Assembly (NCBI GenBank): GCA_031551625.1
Contig: JAVBNJ010000019.1
Span: 1 to 23,243, forward strand
Source: JAVBNJ01 sp031551625
GTDB taxonomy: Bacteria; Bacteroidota; Bacteroidia; Bacteroidales; UBA932
Reading direction: 5' to 3'
Length of the DNA: 23,243 nucleotides
The notes under the pieces are model-generated. The model had not been told where the DNA came from. It was given only the letters and a program-made list of their open reading frames with translations, and searched no databases. The position numbers were made by a program, and so were the translations under genes. This document shows, piece by piece, positions 1-7,648 of this stretch (within the stretch, counting starts at the first letter, position 1; every line of letters starts with the position of its first letter).

Positions 1-924
1 AGCGGCGGCGTGCTCAAATCATCTATAGATTTATGTGAACAATTCCTGCCCGAAGGAGCCCTGTTGGTCTACAACGAAGGCGAACACTGGCCGAAAACAA
101 TGGAAATAGCAGGCAGCGACGGTTTCTTCAAAAAAGGAAAATTAGTGGTATTGGTGGACGAAGGTTCGGCCAGCGCCAGCGAAATTGTAAGCGGTGCCAT
201 TCAAGACTGGGACCGCGGCATACTCATCGGTCGCCGTACATTCGGAAAAGGGTTGGTACAACAACTGTTGCCGCTTACCGACGGCTCGCAGATTCGCCTC
301 ACCGTAGCACGCTACCACACGCCTACAGGCCGTGTGATTCAACGCCCCTACGATGCCGGAAAAGTAGATAAATACTATGCCGATTTATATAAACGTTACA
401 ACAATGGAGAGCTGTATAACCGCGACAGCATTCACTTTCCCGATTCATTGAAATACTACACTCTCAAAAATCAACGTGTAGTATACGGCGGCGGTGGCAT
501 CATGCCCGACATTTTTATGCCAGCCGACACATCGTGGTATTCCGAGTATTACGGAAAGCTCAACCGCGCCGGCGTGATGTTCCAGTTTGTGTCCAACTAC
601 ATCGACAAAAACCGCGACCAGTTGAAACGAATGTATCAAACATTTGCCGACTACGACAAACGCGCCATTGTGGACGACGCACTGTTCAACGAATTTGTCG
701 CATACGCCGAAACACAAAAAGTGCCGCGCGACGAGAAAGGAATTGAATCATCGGGAAACGAAATGCGACTACAATTGAAAGCCCTTATCGCCCGCTCGCT
801 GTGGGGCATGAGCGAATATTTTGAAACAGTAAATAAGCAACACGACGAGATGTTCCTCAAAGCCATCGACGTAATTAACAATTGGGAACGGTACGAGAAA
901 GAATATTTACATCCGGCGGAATAG
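1..924 (+). CDS. S41 family C-terminal processing peptidase, 3' part
   Basis: This is the C-terminal 307 codons of a serine protease of the CtpA/Tsp (tail-specific, S41) family, cut by the window edge; reading is open from base 1, so the first in-frame Met/Val is not the start. It begins with SGGVL, the end of the family's conserved G-G-x-L strand. The catalytic Ser lies in GSASASE (Ser codon at 172-174) and the general-base Lys in FGKG (codon 247-249). The Ser-Lys spacing of 25 residues and the Glu three residues after the Ser match Tsp and the D1 protease. After the protease core come about 200 further residues, rich in charged and aromatic residues, ending in KEYLHPAE. Such enzymes work in the periplasm or at the envelope and cleave from exposed C-termini. 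The gene ends before a terminator, so it is probably not cotranscribed with recG. Confidence 0.9.
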   Translation, partial: SGGVLKSSIDLCEQFLPEGALLVYNEGEHWPKTMEIAGSDGFFKKGKLVVLVDEGSASASEIVSGAIQDWDRGILIGRRTFGKGLVQQLLPLTDGSQIRLTVARYHTPTGRVIQRPYDAGKVDKYYADLYKRYNNGELYNRDSIHFPDSLKYYTLKNQRVVYGGGGIMPDIFMPADTSWYSEYYGKLNRAGVMFQFVSNYIDKNRDQLKRMYQTFADYDKRAIVDDALFNEFVAYAETQKVPRDEKGIESSGNEMRLQLKALIARSLWGMSEYFETVNKQHDEMFLKAIDVINNWERYEKEYLHPAE

Positions 925-1080
925 TTTTCCCACAGATATCACAGATTACGCAAATAAAGATTCAAAATTTATTGTGCACTAAAGGTTTGGTGCATGTACC
1001 GGATACCGAAGTGGCCATGCGCAATGAACCACTGGCTAGCGCTTCTTAACCGCATACAAAATTGGAAATGAATGAGAAAG

Positions 1081-1105
1081 GGCGAAAATTAGTTTCGCCT
1101 TTTTT
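1081..1105 (+). terminator. Rho-independent terminator after S41 peptidase gene
   Basis: Stem GGCGAAA (1081-1087) pairs with TTTCGCC (1093-1099) around a 5-nt loop and is followed by six T. It lies about 155 bp after the peptidase stop and before the recG promoter, separating the two transcription units. Confidence 0.75.
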
Positions 1106-1165
1106 GCAATATACCCCACTTTGAAACAAAAATTGAATTTTGACCCACACTTTGCAACATTTTTG

Positions 1166-1173
1166 TATCTTTG
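1166..1173 (+). promoter_or_regulatory. -7 box upstream of recG
   Basis: TATCTTTG matches the Bacteroidota -7 consensus TAnnTTTG. A TTTG at 1139-1142 could be the -33 element, but its 23-bp spacing is a little long. Only 6 bp separate the box from the recG ATG, so the transcript would have almost no leader. Confidence 0.55.
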
Positions 1174-1179
1174 TAGGTT

Positions 1180-3285
1180 ATGAACGAGGTTTTACGTAGC
1201 GACATAAAATACCTTGCAGGCGTAGGTCCCAAGCGGGCCGAAATACTTTTCAAAGAATTGAGTATTTCGACGTTCGAGGATATGTTGTATACGTTTCCGT
1301 TCCGCTACATCGACCGCACAAAGTTCTACACAATAAAGGATATTGATGCCGATTTACCCTACGTTCAGCTACGCGGAAAAATTATTAATTTCAAAGAAGT
1401 TTCGTACGGCAAGCGGCAGAAACGCTACAGCGCTTTTTTCTCGGACGAAACGGGTGTGGTAGAATTAGTGTTTTTTCAGGGGCTGAAATTTATTCAAGAA
1501 AAATTGAAGCTGGGTGTCGAATATATTATATTCGGCAAACCCTCTGTTTTCAATGGAAAGATAAACTTGGTACATCCCGAAGTGGACGAGCCTAACGCCG
1601 ACAGCAATACGTTGCAAGGCGTGCTGCAAGGGGTTTACCGTAGCACAGAAATTTTACAGAACAACGGCCTTGGACAACGTGCCTTCCAACGATTACAAAC
1701 TAATTTGTGGAACGCAGTAGGCGACAAAATTACGGAAACACTACCCAGTTACCTGATTGAGAAGTTCCGGTTGATGCCGTTGCGCGAAGCGTTGTACAAC
1801 ATTCACTTCCCACAAAACGCCGAAGCATTGCAAGGCGCACAACGCCGATTGAAATTCGAAGAATTGTTTTACATTCAATTATCGTTATTACGGCAACGTA
1901 ACGGTCGCCGCGAAGTATCGCGCGGCTTTGTATTCGACACTGTGGGCGAGCATTTCAACGCCTGCTACGAGTCGCTGCCGTTTCCGCTTACGGGTGCGCA
2001 GAAGCGCGTGATTAAAGAAATCCGCAAGGACATGGGCAGCGGTAAGCAAATGAACCGCTTGCTGCAAGGCGACGTAGGCAGTGGAAAAACATTGGTTGCG
2101 CTGCTTTGCGCACTTATTGCAGCCGACAACGGTTACCAGTCGTGCATCATGGCACCGACAGAAATCCTTGCACAGCAACATTTCCAAAGTATCCAACATT
2201 TTCTGAAAGACAGTACCATTAAAATAGGTTTGCTTACCGGCTCCACCAAAAAGAAAGACCGAACCGTACTACACGAACAATTAATGAGTGGCGAAATTCA
2301 ACTGCTCATCGGTACACACGCATTGATTGAAGATACGGTGCAGTTTAAAAACCTTGGCTTTGTGATAATCGACGAACAACACCGCTTTGGCGTGGAGCAA
2401 CGCGCACGGCTGTGGAGCAAGAACGAGCATCCACCGCATGTGTTGGTAATGACCGCTACACCTATTCCGCGCACACTGGCCATGACGCTCTATGGCGACC
2501 TTGATGTGTCGGTTATCGACGAATTACCGCCGGGGCGCCAACCGATTAAAACGATCCACTTCGACGATAGTAAGCGCCGCCGCGTATTCGGTTTTATGAA
2601 AGAACAAATTGAAGTCGGGCGACAAATATACGTAGTGTATCCGCTCATCAAGGAGTCCGAGAAGATGGACTACAAAAATCTGGAAGACGGTTATGAGAGC
2701 ATCACACGCGCCTTTCCCCTACCCGGCTATATTACAGCCATTGTGCATGGGCAAATGACGGCTGAAAATAAAAATTTCGACATGCAGCGTTTCGTAAAAG
2801 GGCAAGCTCATATTATGGTTGCTACATCGGTAATTGAGGTAGGCGTGAATGTACCGAACGCCACAGTAATGGTAATTGAAAGTGCCGAACGCTTCGGCCT
2901 CTCACAATTGCACCAGTTGCGCGGCCGCGTGGGGCGCGGCGCCGAACAGTCGTACTGCATATTGATGACCGGACAGAAACTAACCGCCGAATCGCGCAAA
3001 CGTATGAACCTGATGGTGGCAACCAACAATGGATTCGAGATAGCCGAGGCCGACTTGCAGTTGCGAGGGCCGGGAGACCTTGAGGGGACTCAGCAAAGCG
3101 GTTTGGCATTCAATTTGCATATAGCAGATTTAGCACGCGACGGGCAGTTGATGGAATTTACGCGCAATCTTGCCGAAGAAATCCTGGCAGCCGACCCGAA
3201 GTTAGAAAGCAAACAAAACGAATTGCTGGTAGCCCGGCTGAAACACTTGCGTAGCCAAGCCACCGACTACAGCACGATTAGTTGA
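1180..3285 (+). CDS. recG: ATP-dependent DNA helicase RecG
   Basis: RecG is a superfamily 2 helicase that reverses stalled replication forks and branch-migrates Holliday junctions. The 701-residue length is normal for the family. The N-terminal part carries the wedge/OB domain (about residues 1-230, including the KYLAGVGPKRAE opening and an FFSDETGVVELVFF OB strand). The helicase core shows Walker A GDVGSGKT at residues 297-304, DEQH at 398-401, then MTATPIPRTLA, the VATSVIEVGVNVP motif V region and QLRGRVGRG motif VI. The start at 1180 fits the conserved N-terminus, which opens a few residues before the DIKYL segment; no alternative Met exists for the next 27 residues. It is the first gene of a tight unit: the next ORF starts 5 bp after its stop. 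Confidence 0.97.
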   Translation: MNEVLRSDIKYLAGVGPKRAEILFKELSISTFEDMLYTFPFRYIDRTKFYTIKDIDADLPYVQLRGKIINFKEVSYGKRQKRYSAFFSDETGVVELVFFQGLKFIQEKLKLGVEYIIFGKPSVFNGKINLVHPEVDEPNADSNTLQGVLQGVYRSTEILQNNGLGQRAFQRLQTNLWNAVGDKITETLPSYLIEKFRLMPLREALYNIHFPQNAEALQGAQRRLKFEELFYIQLSLLRQRNGRREVSRGFVFDTVGEHFNACYESLPFPLTGAQKRVIKEIRKDMGSGKQMNRLLQGDVGSGKTLVALLCALIAADNGYQSCIMAPTEILAQQHFQSIQHFLKDSTIKIGLLTGSTKKKDRTVLHEQLMSGEIQLLIGTHALIEDTVQFKNLGFVIIDEQHRFGVEQRARLWSKNEHPPHVLVMTATPIPRTLAMTLYGDLDVSVIDELPPGRQPIKTIHFDDSKRRRVFGFMKEQIEVGRQIYVVYPLIKESEKMDYKNLEDGYESITRAFPLPGYITAIVHGQMTAENKNFDMQRFVKGQAHIMVATSVIEVGVNVPNATVMVIESAERFGLSQLHQLRGRVGRGAEQSYCILMTGQKLTAESRKRMNLMVATNNGFEIAEADLQLRGPGDLEGTQQSGLAFNLHIADLARDGQLMEFTRNLAEEILAADPKLESKQNELLVARLKHLRSQATDYSTIS

Positions 3286-3290
3286 CGAGT

Positions 3291-4181
3291 ATGAACCGAA
3301 TACCATTAAAATCAAAACACAGCTATGAGTTCAGCGTAGCTAAACGAATAGTATTATCTATCGGTATATTTTTCTTTTGTTACGCTGCACAAGCTCAAGA
3401 AAAAAACAGTGACTGCATGCCGATACGCGACGTGAAAGACGAGGAATTATCTTTTCAGGATGGCGAGCATCTTACCATTGTAGCCAACTACCAATGGGGC
3501 ATCATCAACACCGACGTAGGCGAAGCCACCATTATGATAGACAAACAAAAATTCCGCGACACCAATTATTTTTATGCACGTGCATACGCTAAAACCTATA
3601 AGTTCTACGACAAATTTTTCATGGTGCGCGACATCTACGAAGGCCGCTTCCTGCAGCACAACCTGCGCCCAATCTACTTCCACCGCGACATCAACGAGGG
3701 AGGCTATCTGATGCAAAACACGTATCACTTTAACGATACGGACTACAGTATCAAGGCTACCATGCAAAAACAAAAAGATGAATCGAAAGAGTTTGTACTG
3801 CAAGGTAAATCGTGTACATTCGATTTTATAAGCCTGTTCTACAACTCGCGAAACCTCGAATTTGAAAAACTAACAGCAGGGCAAGTGATCCCTATTTCTT
3901 TTGCAATTGATGAAGATGTGTATAATATCTATTACCGCTACATAGGCAAAGAAGTGATTAAAGTTAGCGGGTTGGGAAAATTCAGTTGTTATAAAATAGC
4001 TGCCAAACCTGTAGCAGGTGAAGTGTTCGATGGAAAAAACGAAATTATGATTTGGATAACCGACGACAAAAACCATATACCAGTATACATTGAAACACCT
4101 GTTATTGTGGGTAAAGTATCGGCGCGGATAAGCAAATTCAGCAACCTGAAATGGCCGCTAACCAGCAAACAGTCAAATTAA
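3291..4181 (+). CDS. Secreted DUF3108 protein (copy 1)
   Basis: This encodes a 296-residue exported protein of the DUF3108 family, whose function is not known. The N-terminus has a basic stretch and a hydrophobic core (IVLSIGIFFFCYAAQA) with a type I cleavage site near AQA|Q, so the mature protein should be periplasmic or outer-membrane associated. The mature part starts with a short DCMPIRDVKDEELSF segment and is mostly predicted beta strand, ending in NLKWPLTSK. I chose the ATG at 3291 because the only upstream in-frame start is a TTG overlapping the recG stop. It lies 5 bp after recG and is a close paralogue of the gene at 4655-5482; the two are alike along their whole mature length (over half of positions identical by eye), which indicates a local duplication. 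Confidence 0.85.
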   Translation: MNRIPLKSKHSYEFSVAKRIVLSIGIFFFCYAAQAQEKNSDCMPIRDVKDEELSFQDGEHLTIVANYQWGIINTDVGEATIMIDKQKFRDTNYFYARAYAKTYKFYDKFFMVRDIYEGRFLQHNLRPIYFHRDINEGGYLMQNTYHFNDTDYSIKATMQKQKDESKEFVLQGKSCTFDFISLFYNSRNLEFEKLTAGQVIPISFAIDEDVYNIYYRYIGKEVIKVSGLGKFSCYKIAAKPVAGEVFDGKNEIMIWITDDKNHIPVYIETPVIVGKVSARISKFSNLKWPLTSKQSN

Positions 4182-4185
4182 GAAT

Positions 4186-4212
4186 TACTTTGTGTTCTTT
4201 GTGCCTTTGAGA
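4186..4212. repeat. Degenerate CTTTGTG-type intergenic repeat
   Basis: Three near-copies of a CTTTGTG unit (CTTTGTGTT, CTTTGTGCC, CTTTGAGAG) lie in the 45-bp gap before the rseC-like gene. Repeats of this kind are scattered in intergenic spacers of many bacteria; no function is shown. Confidence 0.4.
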
Positions 4213-4226
4213 GAGCGTTTAAAGTT

Positions 4227-4658
4227 ATGGTAAAATATAAAAATATATCACATGCCGGAATCGTAGAGCAGGTAACACCCGACACGATTTTTGTCCGCAT
4301 TGTAGTGGCTTCGCAATGTGCAGCGTGCCATGCCAAAGGCTTGTGTTCGCTGGCCGACGTGGCCGAAAAACAGATTGAGATCCCGAACCGTGGACAGTAT
4401 GTAAAAAAAGGCGACGAAGTAACCGTGGTGCTGCAATCGGGATTGGGAATAGCTGCCGTGTGGTGGGCTTATACCTTTCCACTATTGCTGTTATTAAGTA
4501 TTTTATTATTTTTGCACGATAAAAACTGGTCCGAAATATACAGCGCCCTGTGCGCCCTTGGTACTGTTGCCGGATACTACGGTATATTGTGGTTTTTCCG
4601 CGGAAAATTTAAAAAGAAATATACATTTGCTATTGATAAAAAAATAAACACACCATGA
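4227..4658 (+). CDS. RseC/MucC-family (SoxR-reducing) membrane protein
   Basis: This 143-residue protein matches the RseC/MucC family: an N-terminal beta domain (ISHAGIVEQVTPDTIFVRIVVASQCAACHAKGLC) with Cys at positions 31, 34 and 40, then two membrane helices (about 71-94 and 104-124) and a basic tail. In proteobacteria the family modulates sigma-E signalling or takes part in reducing SoxR; in Bacteroidota it is usually found at the head of rnf electron-transport operons. Here there is no rnf gene: it is placed between two DUF3108 genes. Its TGA overlaps the ATG of the next gene (ATGA at 4655-4658), so translation of the pair is probably coupled. The Cys cluster may bind a metal or act in thiol chemistry; that is inference. 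Confidence 0.8.
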   Translation: MVKYKNISHAGIVEQVTPDTIFVRIVVASQCAACHAKGLCSLADVAEKQIEIPNRGQYVKKGDEVTVVLQSGLGIAAVWWAYTFPLLLLLSILLFLHDKNWSEIYSALCALGTVAGYYGILWFFRGKFKKKYTFAIDKKINTP

Positions 4659-5482
4659 AACAAATTTCTATTGCCTTTATCCTTTTGCTTGTAACCCTTT
4701 CAGCACACGCCCAGAAAGATGCATCGTGTATCCCATTGCGCAATTTTAAAGAAGACGAACTTTCGTTCGGCAACGGCGAAAAATTAACAATTGTAGCCAA
4801 CTACCAATGGGGCGCCATTGATTTGGATATGGGCGAAATAAATTTAGTGTTAACCAAAGAAACATTGAAAGGTCAGACCTATCTTTATGCCCGTGCTTCT
4901 GTGAAAACGTATGCGGCAGGCGATAAAATTTTCCCGATACGCGATACTTACGAAGGAAAATTTTCGTTAACCAATCTACGCCCAAGTTATTTTCACCGCA
5001 ATATCAGTGAGGGCGGCTATACCACAAAAAATACCTATACTTTCAATAGCGACTACAGCATTAACGCCACCATTGGCGATGATGGCAACTCGCGCAATTT
5101 GGTAATACCCGGCAAACAATGTACATTCGACGTAATGAGTTTGTTCTACAACACGCGGAATCTTGATTTCTCAAAACTCACCGTAGGTAAAACTCTACCG
5201 CTATCATTTGCCATTGACGACAAAGCCTACAACTTGCGCTACCGCTATATTGGCCGTGAAATAATTGATATAGAAGGGTTAGGAAAATTCAGTTGCCTCA
5301 AATTTGCGGCTCAACTTGTAGCCGGGAATGTATTTAAAGGCAAAGAACAAGTATATATATGGATCACCGATGACAAGAATCATTTACCTGTATACATCGA
5401 AAGCCCTGTAGCCGTGGGAAAAGCAACAGCCCGGATCAGTAAATACAGTAATCTTAAATGGCCGCTAACAAGCAAAAAATAG
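4655..5482 (+). CDS. Secreted DUF3108 protein (copy 2)
   Basis: This 275-residue exported DUF3108 protein has a clean signal peptide (MKQISIAFILLLVTLSAHAQ, cleavage after AHA or AHAQ). The mature part runs parallel to the copy at 3291-4181: both share ELSF.xGE.LTIVANYQWG, NLRPxYFHR, CTFD..SLFYN.RNL, SFAID, RYIG, GLGKFSC and WITDDKNH.PVYIE, and both end in NLKWPLTSK. It lacks the longer basic N-terminal extension of copy 1. Its ATG overlaps the stop of the rseC-like gene by four bases, making it the last gene of the recG operon; 107 bp and a new promoter follow. Function unknown; an envelope role is likely from the signal peptide. Confidence 0.88.
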   Translation: MKQISIAFILLLVTLSAHAQKDASCIPLRNFKEDELSFGNGEKLTIVANYQWGAIDLDMGEINLVLTKETLKGQTYLYARASVKTYAAGDKIFPIRDTYEGKFSLTNLRPSYFHRNISEGGYTTKNTYTFNSDYSINATIGDDGNSRNLVIPGKQCTFDVMSLFYNTRNLDFSKLTVGKTLPLSFAIDDKAYNLRYRYIGREIIDIEGLGKFSCLKFAAQLVAGNVFKGKEQVYIWITDDKNHLPVYIESPVAVGKATARISKYSNLKWPLTSKK

Positions 5483-5519
5483 ATTTTTAATCATCAAATA
5501 AAAAATATTTACACATAAG

Positions 5520-5552
5520 TTTGTATTATTACGAATATTTTAGTTAAATTTG
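5520..5552 (+). promoter_or_regulatory. Bacteroidota-type promoter of the FadL-like gene
   Basis: This is the best full match in the window: TTTG at 5520-5523, a 21-bp spacer, then TAAATTTG at 5545-5552. It lies 37 bp before the chosen ATG at 5590. Confidence 0.65.
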
Positions 5553-5589
5553 TAACGTTTTTTTGCAACTTAACAAGAATTCTAAACGT

Positions 5590-6957
5590 ATGAAACGTAT
5601 CTTAACCTGCTTATTGATTGCTTGTATAAGCAGTTTTTCATTTGCTCAAACAGCTAATGAAATAGCTCAATTCTCGCAAATCTACAATTTGGGAACAGCC
5701 CGCAGCATTGGCATGAACGGCGCAGCGGGCGCTCTTCATTCGGAGTATGGGGCTATCAATATCAACCCAGCCAGCCTCGCAACTTTTCAAAACGGTTTAT
5801 TAATGTTATCGCCGGCCATGAACATGAACGATAACAAGTCCGATTACCAGGGTCAAAGCACTAGCGATTCCCGGACTAATTTTATTCTTACCGGAGCCGG
5901 TATTGTATATAGTTTTGAGAACGGGAACAAAAGCAGTGCTTTCAGCCGCTTCAACGTTTCGTTCGGCTACAACTACAACAATAGTTTCAATGGCTACTAT
6001 GCTGTGTTAGGTAATGTGCAGGACAAGAACCAAAGTTATGCACAAAACCTGATTTCTACCTACCCCAGTATTTATGCCCCTTTCAATAATGGCGGGCAGC
6101 TCAGTGCAAATTACCAGATGCCTGTATCGCAAGCAGAGAAACTCACGACGTCCGGTTTTTCGGCAGACTACACGCTGTCATTCGCCACGACCTACATGGA
6201 TAAAATTTTGATGGGTGCTTCGGCCAGCATCGGTAACCTGACCTACGAACGCAGAAGTTTTTTTGTAGAAGATGATGCAAGTAACACCTATAAAACGAGC
6301 GACCAATTTGATAATTTCACATCAGGAATAGGTTTTAATTTCCGTTTGGGCGTGGTTTACATACCCATCGACAACCTGAATATAGGAATAGCAGCCCAAT
6401 CGCCAACATTTTATTCACTCAATGCAGAGAATAATGAATTTGTAATCCCCGACGGGCAAACGCGCATCGAATTAACCAACGAAAAGTTTAGTTATAAATT
6501 ACGTACACCATGGCGTTTTACATTAAGCGCATCCTATAACTTTACATCAATTGCCACCATTTCGTTCGATTACGAAGCAATAACCAACAACTTTACTTTG
6601 ATAGACGGCGATTTCAACAATATGTCTCAACAAGTATCCGAAAACTTCCGTACTCTCAACCAAACTATTTCTAACGACTTTAAACTTGCCATGAATGTAC
6701 GTTTAGGGGGTGAAGTCCGCATTAGCAACGCTTTTATCCGCGCAGGGGTAGCCTACATTGGTGCTCCTAATAAAACGATTAGCGATTCATTCTCCGGCTC
6801 GTTAGGTGCAGGTTACCGTTTCGGCGATGCTTCTATTGATGCAGCTTACCGCTACATGGGTATTTCCGAAGAATACCAGCTTTACAATACTTCTCCGACA
6901 GTTAAAAGTAGTATAGCCAACCATTTGATAGCACTGACTTTCTCATACAGGTTCTAG
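5590..6957 (+). CDS. FadL/OmpP1/TodX-like outer-membrane protein
   Basis: The 455-residue product has a signal peptide (MKRILTCLLIACISSFSFAQ) and then a segment reading GTARSIGMNGAAGALHSEYGAININPASLA, typical of the FadL/OmpP1/TodX fold in which a conserved NPA(S/G)LA follows the hatch region. The rest alternates hydrophobic and polar residues as expected of transmembrane beta strands and ends in SYRF, with a C-terminal aromatic as needed for barrel insertion. FadL-type channels carry hydrophobic compounds across the outer membrane; the substrate here cannot be read. I rejected the upstream TTG at 5563 in favour of the ATG at 5590, which directly precedes a canonical signal peptide. The stop codon overlaps that of the convergent wbqC-like gene in a shared CTAG. 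Confidence 0.85.
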   Translation: MKRILTCLLIACISSFSFAQTANEIAQFSQIYNLGTARSIGMNGAAGALHSEYGAININPASLATFQNGLLMLSPAMNMNDNKSDYQGQSTSDSRTNFILTGAGIVYSFENGNKSSAFSRFNVSFGYNYNNSFNGYYAVLGNVQDKNQSYAQNLISTYPSIYAPFNNGGQLSANYQMPVSQAEKLTTSGFSADYTLSFATTYMDKILMGASASIGNLTYERRSFFVEDDASNTYKTSDQFDNFTSGIGFNFRLGVVYIPIDNLNIGIAAQSPTFYSLNAENNEFVIPDGQTRIELTNEKFSYKLRTPWRFTLSASYNFTSIATISFDYEAITNNFTLIDGDFNNMSQQVSENFRTLNQTISNDFKLAMNVRLGGEVRISNAFIRAGVAYIGAPNKTISDSFSGSLGAGYRFGDASIDAAYRYMGISEEYQLYNTSPTVKSSIANHLIALTFSYRF

Positions 6958-7601
6958 ACAATACTACCGGCCAATACTTGAAGGGCATTAGGGCCTTCAT
7001 TGCAAAGCAAGTCGAGGATACTCAAATTAGCCGCAAACCCGTTAACAGGTGCAAAAACCTGATAATAGGTTTGCGGTTTAAATGTTGAATCGGGCAACGC
7101 TTGAGCCGCTTTAGGAGTTATTGTATAACGGTTATCCACCACATCGGCAGGCACCGCTATAAAATTGCCGGTATAGTCGATTGTTCGCCGCAAACCGATT
7201 AATTCTATAGCCAACCGAAAAATTTTATCGTTCAAGTCAAACAGGAATGTTTCCTTATGTTCGTAAAACGGACGAAAATCGTCTGCATAATACTCAAAGA
7301 ATGGCGACGAGCGATAAGCCGTCACAATGGCCCGCCAATGGTTGTGTTGCCATTGTTCGGAATAGTCGATACGGACATCGCGGATAGGCATTTTTTCGCC
7401 ATGCGTTTTCAGCACGGGGATTGTCAAGTCCTGCACACCATTAGCCGTAGCAATGCGGCAACGGTTACGATATGTCTGTTTCAAATAGTTCTCGTGCTGT
7501 TCTACTAAAATAATAGTTGAATGTATCAGTTTGGAATAATACTGCACAGGCGCCCAATAGGCAGTTGACAGTAAGCAGTAAGCTGTAGACAGTTGGTTCA
7601 T
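6954..7601 (-). CDS. WbqC-like family protein
   Basis: The 215-residue product belongs to the WbqC-like family. The conserved opening (LSTAYWAPVQYYSKL), YLKQTYRNRCRI, the IDYSEQWQHNHWRAIVTAYRSSPFFEYY segment and the NLSILDLLCNEGPNA end are all present. WbqC proteins are often encoded near polysaccharide or lipopolysaccharide genes, but the reaction is poorly defined. The start at 7601 is the only in-frame ATG. The first nine residues (MNQLSTAYC) look like an addition: they are encoded by an intergenic repeat, so that LSTAY appears twice. It lies 27 bp after the CDF gene stop and is probably the last gene of the nagZ-CDF-wbqC unit. Confidence 0.82.
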   Translation of the reverse strand: MNQLSTAYCLLSTAYWAPVQYYSKLIHSTIILVEQHENYLKQTYRNRCRIATANGVQDLTIPVLKTHGEKMPIRDVRIDYSEQWQHNHWRAIVTAYRSSPFFEYYADDFRPFYEHKETFLFDLNDKIFRLAIELIGLRRTIDYTGNFIAVPADVVDNRYTITPKAAQALPDSTFKPQTYYQVFAPVNGFAANLSILDLLCNEGPNALQVLAGSIV

Positions 7602-7648
7602 ACTATACGACGAATTAATAAATACTGCCTACTGCCCACTGTTTACTG
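7562..7648. repeat. Imperfect inverted repeat over the CDF stop and wbqC start
   Basis: Two 26-nt arms, 7562-7587 and 7623-7648, are inverted copies of a CAGTAAGCAGTA-like sequence (20 of 26 positions match, several differences giving G-U pairs in the minus-strand RNA) around a 35-nt loop. The CDF stop codon is in one arm, the wbqC start codon in the loop, and wbqC codons 5 to 14 or so in the other arm. Confidence 0.7.

Noticed and set aside
994..1071. Small ORF of 25 codons before recG
   Set aside because: No promoter, no homology that I recognise, and another frame of the same stretch looks more coding-like.
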